Part shown: positions 34,400 through 46,699 of the stretch, piece after piece
How positions within the stretch are numbered: the stretch's first letter is position 1
Layout: each line of letters starts with the position of its first letter
Origin: Sipunculus nudus
Lineage: Eukaryota; Annelida; Sipuncula; Golfingiida; Sipunculidae
Assembly: GCA_026874595.1 (NCBI GenBank)
Contig: CM049311.1
Coordinates: forward strand, 75,714,453-75,778,452
Direction: 5' to 3'
DNA length: 64,000 bases
Position numbers and translations under genes: made by a program
Notes under the pieces: model-generated
Databases searched by the model: none
Told to the model about the DNA's origin: nothing
Seen by the model: the letters and a program-made list of their open reading frames with translations, nothing else

Positions 34400-36670
34400 C
34401 TGCACGAATACACGTAAGTCAACCGTGGATGTAATAATTATTATTTTCCACAACAGAATAACGTCACTTTTTGTCTTAACTCAGGAAAATGACAGTTCGA
34501 GAAGTAGATGAAAATGAAAAAGTAGTGTCAGAAATGGCGTGCACATCTGCACATACTAGAATAGATGCGAACCCAATAGCTTGTACTGTCACCCCATCGT
34601 CTTCAGCTCATCTAAAATCGACGTTTGGGGTGACAAGCTGTCGCTAACCCCAAACCCGCTCGACGCCTTTTACCCCCCCCCCCCCCCCCCTCCAGCACAC
34701 ACCCTTTCGTTAATCCTGGATACGCCCTTGTGGTAGCAGAAAAATGAGTTAATTTCACTTAAAATATTCTTTGCTTTGCGACGCCACGAATAAACTGATC
34801 TCAAACGCATGATCTCGAACGTAAAAGCATGATTTAAAAGTAATGCAGTATATAATAAACAACACATTATTACCTCGACGGGTTACTTCTTTTCTGAGGG
34901 GCATACACCTGTATAACAATTCAATCATAGTTTCTTTTTCCATGTGTGTATCACACATACGGTTTAATCAGTATATATAAACTATTGAAAGCATAGCAAT
35001 GTGAGAGCAGCAGTAAATGATTTTTTTATAGAAAGCTAAACCCTAATGATCACCTTCGGAGAAAGCAAAATTGGCACACGCCCTCCCAGCGATCCAAGAT
35101 AATTTCCCAATCCTGGAAGGGTCCACTGAACCAGCGTGGGTATCTGGGAGTTAGTATGGGTGAGAGAACATTACCACAGATATGTCAAAATTAAATCTGA
35201 CCAATTTGAAATCACAATATCAAAATGAAGGAATTCGCACGAGACAAATTTGACATTCTCCTTTTAATAAGTACCCAAAATCTAAAACTATAATAAAGTT
35301 GTTCACGCGCTGCATGATTTCCGACAGTAAAAATTTATTTCTATTGACAAATTTATATAACGTTACGGGAACCTGACAGGCATGTTTGCTTGACTTTTCT
35401 GTTGTTTGAGACAGGTGGCGCACCGAGTGCCCCCACGCACAGAACGTGTGGCGGAAACCCGACCTACAAGAGGAAGTTTCTACCTTAAAGATCTCTGCCA
35501 GAAAAAACGATTCTACATTTAAACGCTTCCTTCACTGAGTATATGTACATCTGCAGAATTCTATTCCGTTTTCGGTACCACGCTCACGCTTCCGCTCAGG
35601 TATTATCTGAGTTACATCCTCGACATCAGCATTTGTTCGTTATAAATCAAGTTATTTTTATATATTTATATCCCCAGCTGGCACTCTGAATGTGATAACA
35701 AGGTACTTATTGCAGCACTTTATTTACCAGGTCTACGTTCTCGGATCAACTGTAAGCTCCATGCATAAAACTAATGCGTCTCGATGGCCTTAAATCGTCT
35801 GGTAGTTTTAGTATAACTTTTCTATAATTCAATTCGTGTGGTAAACAACTTTACTATTAAATCACCCATAAAAACATAGTGTAAATCATTTAAAACCAGG
35901 CCAGTTTGTATGTCTCGGACTAGATAATCCACTTTAAGATTAGCTCAGTTAAATCCCCGTGATGACTATAATTTAGTTACCTTGACTTGTATAGATAAAG
36001 TTCTTGCCTTACAAGTTAGGCTGTGGTTGACTGCATTTGTTCATAGGTTTTATTTCCCCTGGTTAATGAACATTTCACCAAGAGTAAATACTCTCCATAT
36101 TCAGATGATTGAATTTTTTTATATCTAAGTCGAGCTGATTTTATTATTAACATTTATGGAATGAAATTTCATGGAAAAACATGATTTTCTATCCGGAGAG
36201 ATGCCCTTGATAACAATTTAACCACGTTTGCAATCGTCGGGCGGTCACACTGAAAGACTCCCCGGCGACCGCAACAAAGCGATAGTGGGCTATGCAGTGA
36301 CCGTACATGGAGATTTTAGGTCATGGTAAAAAAATAACTATACAGATGCTAATTTGTGACCCATGACTAATATTCTGCCCATAGATAAGTTTTTGAATAT
36401 CAGCCAACCACAGCAGAAGAAAGAAAAAAGATTATAATTGCAATTGTATTCGGTGTTTTTGTAGTCGGGGGACCTAAGTCGACCTACAAATATGTGACCA
36501 GAATATATTGATGTAGTAATGAACAAATCAACCTCTATAAACTTATGGGGCTTAATGAAGTGTAACTAATTGAATAATTCTGAAAATGAAATATTGTAAT
36601 ACATTTTATTTCATTTATTTGTAATTTGTAGTGGTCAGTTGCTTTGATTTTATTCAGTAAACATTGTGCT
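34400..36670. other. No supported gene
   Basis: Contains a C18 tract at 34673-34690 and short frames only. No repeat partner was found in the window. Confidence 0.45.
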
Positions 36671-36674
36671 GGTA

Positions 36675-38925
36675 TGGTGGCAGCACAGGTGAAAGTAGGT
36701 GGTAGCAGTTGTTGAGTAGCGGTGATAGTGGCAGTGGTGGTACAGGTTGTAGCAGGTGGTAGTAGTTGTTGGAGTACCGAAGATAGTGGCAGTGGTGGTA
36801 CAGGTTGTAGCAGGTGGTAGTAGTGGCAGTGGTGGTACAGGTTGTAGCAGGTGGTAGCAGTTGTTGGAGTACCGGGGTTGGTGGCAGTGGTGGTACAGGT
36901 TGTAGTAGGTGGTATAGCAGTTATTGGAGTACCGGTGATAGTGGCAGTGGTGGTACAGGTTATAGTATAGGTGGTAGCAGTTGTTGGAGTACCGGTGTTA
37001 GTGGCAGCGGTGGTACAGGTTGTAGTATAGGTGGTTGCAGTTGTTGGAGTGCCGGGGTTGGTGGCAGTGGTGGTACAGGTTGTAGTATAGGTGGTTGCAG
37101 TTGTTGGAGTGCCGGGGTTGGTGGCAGTGGTGGTACAGGTTGTAGTAGGTGGTAGCAGTTGTTGGAGTACCAGTGATAGTGGCAGTGGTGGTACAGGTTG
37201 TAGTATAGGTGGTTGCAGTTGTTGGAGTACCGGGGTTGGTGGCAGTGGTGGTACAGGTGGTAGCAGGTGGTAGCAATTGTTGGAGTACCGGTGATGGTGG
37301 CAGTGGTGGTACAGGTTGTAGTATAGGTGGTTGCAGTTGTTGGAGTGCCGGGGTTGGTGGCAGTGGTGGTACAGGTTGTAGTATAGGTGGTTGCAGTTGT
37401 TGGAGTACCGGTGATAGTGGCAGTGGTGGTACAGGTTGTAGTATAGGTGGTTGCAGTTGTTGGAGTACCGGTGATAGTGGCAGTGGTGGTACAGGTTGTA
37501 GCAGGTGGTAGCAGTTGTTGGAGTACCGGGGTTGGTGGCAGTGGTGGTAAAGGTTTTAGTAGGTTGTTGCAGTTGTTGGAGTACCGGTGAATATTGCAGT
37601 GTTGGTACAGGTTGTAGAAGGTGGTAGCAGTTGTTGGAGCACCGATGATAGTGGCAGTGGTGGTACAGGTTGTAGAAGGTGGTAGCAGTTGTTTGAGTAG
37701 CGGTGATAGTGGCAGTGGTGGTACAGGTTGTAGAAGGTGGTAGCAGCTGTTTGACTGGCGGTGATAGTGGCAGTGGTGGTACAAGTTGTAGTAGGTGGTA
37801 GCAGTTGTTGAGTACCAGTGATAGTGACAGTGGTGGTATAGGTTGTAATTGGTGGTAGCAGTTGTTGGATTACCAGTGATAGTGACAGTGGTGGTACAGG
37901 TTGTAGAAGGTGGTAGCAGTTGTTTGAGTAGCGGTGATAGTGGCAGTGGTGGTACAGGTTGTGGAAGGTGGTAGCAGTTGTTTGAGTAGCGGTGATAGTG
38001 GCAGTGATGGTACAGGTTGTAGAAGGTGGTAGCAGCTGTTTGAGTAGCGGTGATAGTGGCAGTGGTGGTACAGGTTGTAGTAGGTGGTAGCAGTTGTTTG
38101 AGTAGCGGTGATAGTGGCAGTGGTGGTACAGGTTGTAGAAGGTGGTAGCAGTTGTTTGAGTAGCGGTGATAGTGGCAGTGGTGGTACAGGTTGTAGTAGG
38201 TGGTAGCAGTTGTTTGAGTAGCGGTGATAGTGGCAGTGGTGGTACAGGTTGTAGAAGGTGGTAGCAGCTGTTTGACTGGCGGTGATAGTGGCAGTGGTGG
38301 TACAAGTTGTAGTAGGTGGTAGCAGTTGTTGAGTACCAGTGATAGTGACAGTGGTGGTATAGGTTGTAATTGGTGGTAGCAGTTGTTGGATTACCAGTGA
38401 TAGTGACAGTGGTGGTACAGGTTGTAGAAGGTGGTAGCAGTTGTTTGAGTAGCGGTGATAGTGGCAGTGGTGGTACAGGTTGTAGTAGGTGGTAGCAGCT
38501 GTTTGAGTAGCGGTGATAGTGGCAGTGGTGGTACAGGTTGTAGAAGGTGGTAGCAGTTGTTTGAGTAGCGGTGATAGTGGCAGTGGTGGTACAGGTTGTG
38601 GAAGGTGGTAGCAGTTGTTTGAGTAGCGGTGATATTGGCAGTGATGGTACAGGTTGTAGAAGGTGGTAGCAGCTGTTTGAGTAGCGGTGATAGTGGCAGT
38701 GGTGGTACAGGTTGTAGTAGGTGGTAGCAGTTGTTTGAGTAGCGGTGATAGTGGCAGTGGTGGTACAGGTTGTAGAAGGTGGTAGCAGTTGTTTGAGTAG
38801 CGGTGATAGTGGCAGTGGTGGTACAGGTTGTAGAAGGTGGTAGCAGTTGTTTGAGTAGCGGTGATAGTGGCAGTGGTGGTACAGGTTGTAGTAGGTGGTA
38901 GCAATTGTTGGAATACCGGTACTAA
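36675..38925. repeat. 58/60-bp GT-rich minisatellite
   Basis: The monomer contains GTGGCAGTGGTGGTACAGGT and 'GGTGGTAGCAGTTGTT'. The left part (about 36960-37500) has 60-bp units with TATAGGTGGTTGCAG; the right part (about 37600-38900) has 58-bp units, for example starts at 38043, 38101 and 38159. A block of nine units is duplicated: 37751-37905 reappears at 38272-38425, 521 bp away. Because 58 is not a multiple of three, frames rotate through the units. The minus strand lacks stops in all three frames, giving open frames of up to 344 codons with a 58-residue period. I regard these as repeat products, not genes. Confidence 0.92.
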
Positions 38926-38929
38926 TTAA

Positions 38930-39457
38930 AATAGTGGAACAGATGGTAGTTTTTTTGTCATTTCGACTGTTGTCATTCTTATTTTAAATGATCAGAACGA
39001 AAATTTAGATAAAAAAAAGTACGGCACTTCAAACATTTTATCTTTCCTGTCATGTTGTAGTCTAAACAAACATTGTCATTTTTGTCGCGATTAAAGGAAT
39101 ATTTACCTTTTGTTCCACTGAGAGCAGTGACAGACAAGCTTAAAAATTTAATATTTATTTCAGTTAAGGGTAAAATTTCTCACCGGCGTAAAGGGTATCA
39201 CTTATGCTTTATTAATTCACAGACTTATCTTAATTCTCCCCGAAGATAAACACTTTACATTTAAATTCATGAGCCAACGGGAACAAGGTGCATATAGAGT
39301 AAATGCAGAAGAGACGATTAATATAATATCTTCGAACAAAAGTACAACCAAATGATTGAATTTGGTGAAATAAAGAAAATAGATGCTAAAATGTTAATAC
39401 TCATTTGTAATCCCTTAATTCCTTGCCGAGTGCACAAGGTGTAGGAAGAGCATCGGA
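38930..39457. other. No recognisable feature
   Basis: AT-rich spacer between the minisatellite and the hAT element. Nothing can be supported. Confidence 0.5.
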
Positions 39458-39465
39458 CTCTTAAA
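39458..39465 (+). other. Target site duplication, left
   Basis: CTCTTAAA immediately outside the left terminal repeat; its partner CTCTTACA is at 43411-43418 (7 of 8 identical). Confidence 0.7.
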
Positions 39466-40009
39466 CAGCGGCGTACCTAGCCTCATTGCCGCCCGGGACG
39501 GTCTTAGAAATTGCCGCCCCTCTAACAAAACATTACAAACCTGGATAACATATAGAAATATTTCGTTTCCAATGTCCTTGTTATAGGCTTGTATTTGACC
39601 ACAACGCAATTATATGGATTCACTGGCAGGGAATTCTTTCGCCACATATTAAAGAGCAGACATCTCTTTGCCAATGTAAATCAAAAGATCGCTCGAAGCT
39701 CAAACAATTATATTTCATCACTAGCTAAAAGACCCGGTATACCGGACTTATTACCGGGGTTAGGGAGATTTATTAACTGAGATGTGAAATGTTGGCTCAT
39801 TTTTTTTTATTCTAAAAGTTAACAGAAAATTTAGGTTTTAAGTGGGTAACTGTCTCCATAAGATATGTATAAACATTTTGGCACGACTGCAGAATAACGC
39901 ACGCACCTCTCTGAGGCACAACACTTCTGTGAACAGAAAACGTTTCTAGGTACAGCTGTTTGTATCTTAAATTTTTCCACTTACTTTTAAATTACATGAA
40001 TCCTTAACA

Positions 40010-42200
40010 TCATACCGTCCGTCCGTATAAACTCATAATCTGGTGGAGACAGTGCGCGAGTGATCCTGCAGTCGCTCCAATATTTTTAACATTTATTTTG
40101 TGGTTCTGTCCTCGTGGCAAGAAATTTATACCCAGGTATGTTTACCCTGATGACCTGGCAAGTGATGGTGTTGACATTGCGAACCGGAATGAGGCGCGGG
40201 GGCATTCAGGTTTTCGATGATATTTGACTCAATTCTATCGGTGGACGTATAAAGATTAGGTTGATGTGAGGAACACATGAAAGATTTATTAAAAATACGT
40301 TGCAAGGAAACTGTTCCTGAAGAAAGAAACAGAAATATGCATACCTCGTAAGTAGCAGAAGCAGACCCAACGGGACACCATGCAGAGGGTTCGTATTCAT
40401 TTTCAATCGCCGCAATGTTTTTTTGTTCATCGTATCAGACAAATTTTGAGGCCTGAAACCCCAGACACCACTCCACCCCACGCCTTTTCCTGAAATTGGG
40501 ACCTTGAATTAGGTTTTGTCATTAATCCTCCTGGTTTGAACTCTCCATTTCATAAAGCGAGAAACATGTGTTTTTCTCTTTTACTGACCACGCACGTGGG
40601 TCAAATCCCTCATTGAAAGCAAGCGTTATTCATATGAACAATAGTCCTTAGTGTTAGGGGTTAAGTGACCACGATGCACGCATTCCGGTGATTGCCGAAG
40701 GCAGTTCGGCTGTGCTCGGTAAAAAAAAAAACGGAAAAATCACTCAAAATTATATGTATTTAAACATTATTTATTTTCATATCGCCTATGTCACTGCGGG
40801 GATAATAACCTTTAACATGATGTATGGCACAATATTGTACACAGTGCGGTTTTAGAGAACATTGTGAACAAACGTGAACTGAATTCCTTTTATAAGTATT
40901 AGATGAAGTGAACAGAAATAAAACGAATAAACTGTAACTATTAACAGATTACACTGCAGGATACACATATAATGTGTGAAATTAAACTTTCATCATTCAT
41001 GTAAACACGATCCATGATTACTTTATACTCAACTTGGGAAAAAAACTTAATTTGGTGAGTGTTATTCCATTCTCAACGTATACAAATACCTTGTCACATT
41101 TATAATTCCACCTCTTGTTAACGCATATGACAGCAGGTACACCTAATGGAGCTATTGAGATCTGCATGGTACTGCTGCATGCAAGACACTTTAGTCTTTA
41201 TTTGCGTAATTCATGAGTTAAGCCTATATATGTAGGCAGAGCATGTTTAATATTTTCACATAAAAAATTCCACTGTTTGGACAAACTGACTTTGTTTAAT
41301 TAAAAAATCCTCCAAGTTAAAAGCATACTATATTTCAAGGCTACATCAAAATCATTTAAGAATTATAGTGATAATGCACTCTGCGAGGTTTTATTTATGA
41401 ACTTATGACTATTTGCTATTCAATAAAGTTTTTAAATAAATTTCAAGTAATTATATAATTTAAATATATATTATAATTTGATATCAAAATGATTTGTCAC
41501 AATATACAACAATTGTCTGTAGGTCGTGGATAATTAAACTGTTGATAACAGAATTAACAGTACAGGTAAATATATCTGTAATTTAAGTTTGAACTCTAAA
41601 AGTTAAAACTGATACTTGATACGTATATTGAACATTGGCTAAGCGGCCAGAGGGATTCATCCTGCCGGACAGTTATAATATAATTAAATTTTAAAGTTAC
41701 ATAATTCCTACATAGGCCTGGGTGTTTATTGTTTTTATTTACGTTACATAAAAGATCATGCAGGCCATATTGGTTAATCAAAAGACCCAGGCATTTATTG
41801 GTAGTACTCATTATATACACGATAGTGTAAACGTCTGTATTTTTACAAGACTGATGTTAGGGTATCGTTGAAAAAGGGCGTTTCATGTTGTTTCAGTCCG
41901 TTTAAATATCCTGGAATTTCGGGAATTCAAGGGTTCAAGAATAGAAATTCTTAATACTTTCCAGGAAAAGAGCAACACAATTCGTTAAAATATTTTTCGC
42001 ACAATGTGTATGACAGACACCCCACCCCAACCACCGGGGGCCATTGCTCTTCTGGCAGTGTTTTTCCCTGGTGATTATCAGGTGCTGCTAGGGATTTCTG
42101 TAAACGACGACTGCCCTGAAATGCAGGCTTTTTGCATGATTGGTCAGTTAATCGATGGCGTTCTGACATTGCAAGACCACAGATCTAACAAAGAATAACT
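40010..42200. other. hAT element interior, no recognisable gene
   Basis: AT-rich sequence with only short frames. At 41951-42198 the plus (64 codons) and minus (72 codons) frames overlap, in a locally GC-richer segment, and neither has a known motif. This could be a captured fragment or transposase debris. Confidence 0.4.
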
Positions 42201-42209
42201 ACTGATATG

Positions 42210-43360
42210 TATTTCTTTTTGCATATAGCTTGCCTGTATAGAATTCGTCCGCAAATAATTTGTTGGTTCAACTGCCAAGTGTTTAATCCCTGAAATTCTT
42301 GAAAAGGGACAAAAAGGCCAAATTTGAACTTTTTGAGGAACTCCTCATGCCACTGATTATACTAAATCCCAGAAATGCCGCCCCCACAAATGTACAATAC
42401 GTTCGCAAATCTTTCTGTAGGTTCAATTGTCCAGTTTACAATCCCTGGAATACTTGAACATGGGACAAAAAAGCCAAACTTGTACTTTTTGAGAACTCCT
42501 TATGCCACTGATTATACTAAATCCCAGAAATGCCGCCCATAAAAAAATTACAAAAGTTCGCTAATCATTCTGTAGGTTCCACTGTCCAGTTTATTATCCC
42601 TGGAATACTTGAACATGGGACAAAAAGGCCAAATTTGTACTTTTTAAGAACTTCTTATGCCACTGTTTTTACTAAATCCCAGAAATGCCGCCCATTAAAA
42701 AATGTACGAAACGTTCGCTAATCATTTGGTAGGTTCCATCGATCAGTTTACAATCCCTGGAATATTTGAACATGGAACAAAAAGGCCAAATTTGTACTTT
42801 TTGAGAACTCCTTATGCCACTGATTATACTAAATCCCAGAAATGCCGCCCATTAAAAAATGTACGAAACGTTCGCTAATCATTCCACTCTCCAGTTCATA
42901 ATCCCTGGAATACTTGAACATGGGACAAAAAGGCCAAATTTGGCCTTTTTGAGAACTCCTTATGCCACTGATTATACTAAATCCCAGAAATGCCGATATG
43001 TATTTCTTTTTGCGTATAGCTTGCCTGTATAGAAATCAATCGTCCGCCCGCTAATCATTTGGTAGGTTCCATCGTCCAGTTCACAATCCCTGGTATACTT
43101 GAACATGGAACAAAAAAGCCAAATTTGTACATTTTGAGAACTACTTGTGCTACTGATTATACTAAAAACCAGAAATGCCGCCCCAAAAAATGTACAAATC
43201 GTTCGCTAATTATTTGGTAGGTTCCATTGTCCAGTTTATAATCCCTGAAATACTTGAACATGGGACAAAAAGGACAAATTTGTATTTTTTGACGAATTCC
43301 TTGTGCCACTTATTATACTAATTCCTCGAAATGCCCCCCCCCCCCCCCAAAAAAAAAAAT
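42210..43360 (+). repeat. 155-bp satellite inside the hAT element, about 7 copies
   Basis: The landmark AGAAATGCCG recurs at 42371, 42526, 42681, 42838, 42986 and 43171, with a diverged copy at about 43326. The normal period is 155. Each unit contains 'TTCGCTAATCATT', 'ATCCCTGGAATACTTGAACA', GGGACAAAAAGGCCAAATTT and 'ATGCCACTGATTATACTAAA'. At 42990-43037 a block of about 47 bp (ATGTATTTCTTTTTGC and onward) interrupts the array. That block is a copy of the left-flank sequence at 42209-42255, so array growth carried along its own boundary. The last unit runs into the right terminus. Confidence 0.9.
43334..43359 (+). repeat. C15 then A11 tract
   Basis: Fifteen C followed by eleven A at the junction between the last satellite unit and the right terminal sequence. 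Confidence 0.9.
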
Positions 43361-43410
43361 GTGCCGCCCGGGGCTGACCGCCCCTGCCGCCCCCCTTAGG
43401 TACGCCACTG

Positions 43411-43418
43411 CTCTTACA
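43411..43418 (+). other. Target site duplication, right
   Basis: CTCTTACA directly after the right terminal repeat; see the left partner. Confidence 0.7.
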
Positions 43419-43419
43419 T

Positions 43420-46000
43420 TAGACGTACATCCAGAATTAATTGGATTAGACGCCCTTTCTTGGAGAGGCAAATATGCAATATAAGGTCCATTAGGCTTCA
43501 TTCCTTGGACACTTACATGTCAAACTGCTCTTAAGGTACTATGTCATCCCTCGAACCCTCGGGCAGAGCTACCTGAAAATCTAATTGGTGTGAGAGCCTA
43601 CAGAGGCGCTATTGTGTAATGGCCCGTTTTCCAGAAAGCCCATAAATAACGCTATAACACTATGTTCAGCGGCAACTTCAGTACATGTCGGTCAGTCTCC
43701 TCGTCACACGAGAGGAACAGATATAGCTTTAAGGACTAACTGATAATAAATGGCGGCAGGGAAGTGTTGTATTAGGATAATGGTGACAGAAACCCCCATG
43801 CCGCCCTTTTCTCTCTCTGGACATCCTCTTTATGGCAATTGCCTTGTTGCTGCTTGTATAATAGTTTACCAGTAATGTCTTTAGTTGTGACCTGTCCGCC
43901 TGACATCGACCGAGTTCGCCCGGAACGGTTTTCTATGGGCAAAGAACACCCTCTGGAGTAGTTTCTAATAGATGGCGCTGCGAATTCTCAAAACTATGAG
44001 GATATATGGGAAAGTGTCCCCTTTTGGGCACATTGGTTAGGCGATTCTCTACACTTACGACATAAAAACGGACATTTCTGAGGCGTGGCCACAGAGTAGT
44101 ATAACGTAATAGCGGTTGTATGCCACCGTGAAGTATGATATAGATCATATTCGGCTCATCTCTATAACGATTTTTCCTTTGACCATTGTCTTGATACGAA
44201 GATAAACAAAAAGAAAGTCATATGCAATTGTTTGGCGGCCCAAAAAATAAAAGGTATGGTTCTCAGGCATCGCCCGTGTCAAATTTAACCCCCGCATAAA
44301 AAAATTCGTAATTTGATTGTCATCTTTCAAGAGGATAAAATAATACATTTTGATAAGTTTTCCTTTGTTATGTTATGTGCTTCTACCTGTTTAGAAAAAA
44401 AAATATTTTATTATCATGTTTTTCTTTTATCAAATGACATATTTATCGAAACAAACAAGGCTCTGATTTCGGAAAAAAAAATGGCCGGAGAAAATATCTT
44501 TTATTAGGCCTTAGATGGTGACTCAATGGACGACTATACCCGCTAATGGTGGAAGTGAAGGCACATAAAGAAGGCTTATTAAATGCACATTAATTCGTAT
44601 AATATGGTTCGTCTTCTTCAAATAGACGAAGGCACTTCTAGTCCATTTACGTATCCGCAAATAAACGAGGTTTAGTCAGCTGTAATAAACTTAAAGATGT
44701 ACTGTAACGATTTTTATTATCGCTCACTGGACTCTACATGAAAAGTTACCTCGGTCAGAAAAATGATAGTTTATACAGTGAAGGCAACAATTTTAAGTAA
44801 AAGAAATTAGTCTTACGAATATGAGCAATGCCATTTCACCGCCCGGCCGCACCATCAGGTTCTGACGTCGGATGATGACATCATAGTTACCTAACAAACT
44901 AAATACGTGTCCACTTCAGTGTCTCGCCTGAGATTATACTGCTGTGTCTACTTTGACGTCCATCAGCTTTTCTAGTTCCTTTTAATTATTAAATTACTGT
45001 GACTGTTTGTACAGGACTCAACATAACTCTAGATAATAATAGTGATAGAAATATAAATTTAAATAAAAGTATTATTATATAGCCTATTTGATAAACAATG
45101 GAAACGATTGTTTGCTTTGGAGAACAAATATAGTCCTTGGCCTTCGCGTAAAGGCATATACCCAAACCTTTATAAAATATTGTTAATTATAAAAAAATAA
45201 AATAAAAATCTGATATTTTATCACACTTAACACCAACAAAATTATATTTGTGCAATAGTTAGGGTCTAGAATAATGTGAAGCCGGTTGGATAGGGCTAGG
45301 GCCTATTAGTATACTAGTCTACATAAAACAAGACAAAAATCTTATCAGTTTTATCGGATTGTGTTGAATTATTAAAAATATGACATACTTAATACTCAAA
45401 ACATTTTTACTAGTATAAAAGAAATGTAACGTTTAAAGGAAAGCCCTACATAACAAACATACCGTCGTGTTTTGAGGAGTGTACCGGTTCACCCCTGCAT
45501 TTACCACTTAGTTTATTTCAGGTGCTGATGTTGACGTATGTATACATGAAACATTGTACCCATTAAGCAGAATTTAAGCTATGGCTAGGAACAAACCCTT
45601 TTTACTGTTGACAATAGTCTTATTTTGGCTGTTAGTCTTAATTAATAACCTTCCACCCAGGTTATTAAAGATATCTGAGATATATATCACAGTAGGCCTA
45701 TAAATGAGTTTGCACGCTTTTCTTATAAGTACTATATAGTCTGTGTTATAAATATTAGGCCTATATCTCCGTTGGACCTGATATTACCTAGTCTATATTA
45801 AAAATGGAACATCAGTATCGCTAGGTTTGATGTAGTTATCATGTCACCAGAGGACTGTGCCTTTTTTTTTTTGTTAGTGGAGGTTTGTTCATGTTAAGAT
45901 GTTAACGTAGGAATGGGGAACCCCAGTGTCAGTGTTCTCGTTCAGGCGGGTGCAATTTTAGTTCGGTGAAATCCCTGTCTAGACCGGTACTCATGAGGAC
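43420..46000. other. No supported gene
   Basis: Short frames only, AT-rich, with no repeat partner seen in the window. Confidence 0.45.
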
Positions 46001-46002
46001 AT

Positions 46003-46396
46003 TCATATGGTAGCCTTAAGTGACCGCGCACTCGTACGCTTGCTTTTTGTACTTTTGTCCCTGGAGGCGTTCCGACGCTTTGTTATGCAGATGATGGGAA
46101 GATGTGACTTCAGCACCCGTATGAAAGCTGGAAACGGGAGATCCCGGTTAAAACTTCTGAGCGAGCGCGCTGGAAAGTGTAGTCTGCCAATTGTTGTTAT
46201 CGGTCCGACAAGAGTGTCCGAATTGTCGTCGGTGAAAATTGTTGTCAGCGAGGGGACATATCCCGTTGTATCATATGTCAGTGGTTGGGGGCAACCAACT
46301 TCACGTCCATCTTTGACGGACTTGAGAATCGCTAACGGACCTGCGAATTCTCTTTCCAGACGCAATAGTAAACATGTGATGTTTATCTGCCAGTAA
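46003..46396. CDS. GC-richer island with opposed open frames, possible exon
   Basis: The plus frame 46007-46396 (129 codons, ATG start, ends at TAA) and the minus frame 46003-46365 (120 codons, extendable upstream without a stop for some 20 codons) overlap almost fully. The block is clearly GC-richer than its flanks, which by itself lengthens frames on both strands. The plus product starts with a hydrophobic stretch (LVRLLFVLLSL) that could mimic a signal peptide. The minus product has a basic C-terminus. Neither shows a family motif. At most one can be real, and a promoter-type CpG-rich segment is an equally good explanation. Confidence 0.25.
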
Positions 46397-46433
46397 CAGA
46401 CCTGGACAATTTGATTGTGAGTGCTACGGAATA

Positions 46434-46697
46434 TTGTTGAGTCCTGGGACAGATTCGGGCACTGACATCTCTGTGTCTCTTTGGGAGTGGGAACCGTGCA
46501 AGCCAGGGATTGGCTTTACGGCAAAACACGTGAACGGGAACCCGACCGGGCACCGGAGTGTACGTACTGTAGTCATCTGTGCGCGTGTACAGAGTGAGCA
46601 GTGCGGGATCTTGTTTAATTCCGTAGGATTATTGTACCGAATTTCATTTTATTGCAGATTTGATACCGTCAGGGATCAAAGTAACAGAAAATTTTAG
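46434..46697 (+). other. Continuation of the GC-richer island, unrecognised frame
   Basis: An 87-codon frame including TDISVSLWEWEPCKPGIGF. GC content falls to background at about 46620, where TTTATTGCAG could be a splice acceptor. No family match. It may be an exon, or a 5' region of a gene whose other exons are outside the window. Confidence 0.2.
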
Positions 46698-46699
46698 CG

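Larger units (their letters stand above)
39466..43410. mobile_element. hAT-type DNA transposon, non-autonomous (3,945 bp)
   Basis: The left end reads CAGCGGCGTACCTAG. The right end, reverse-complemented, reads CAGTGGCGTACCTAA, giving a terminal inverted repeat of about 14 bp with one internal mismatch. The flanks are CTCTTAAA (39458-39465) and CTCTTACA (43411-43418), an 8-bp target duplication with one difference. An 8-bp duplication plus CAGnGGCG ends is the hAT signature. Inside, no frame exceeds 91 codons and no transposase or dimerisation motif is visible, so it must have been moved in trans. The right third is a 155-bp satellite. Both ends carry GCCGCCCGGG close to the termini. Confidence 0.75.

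Noticed and set aside
36960-38904. Minus-strand ORFs of 249-344 codons and plus ORFs of about 100 codons as genes
   Set aside because: They lie entirely within the 58/60-bp minisatellite, exist in several frames at once and have the period of the repeat.
46078-46104. YADD-like reverse transcriptase motif (TATGCAGATGAT)
   Set aside because: A short match in a frame that stops three codons later; no surrounding reverse-transcriptase residues.
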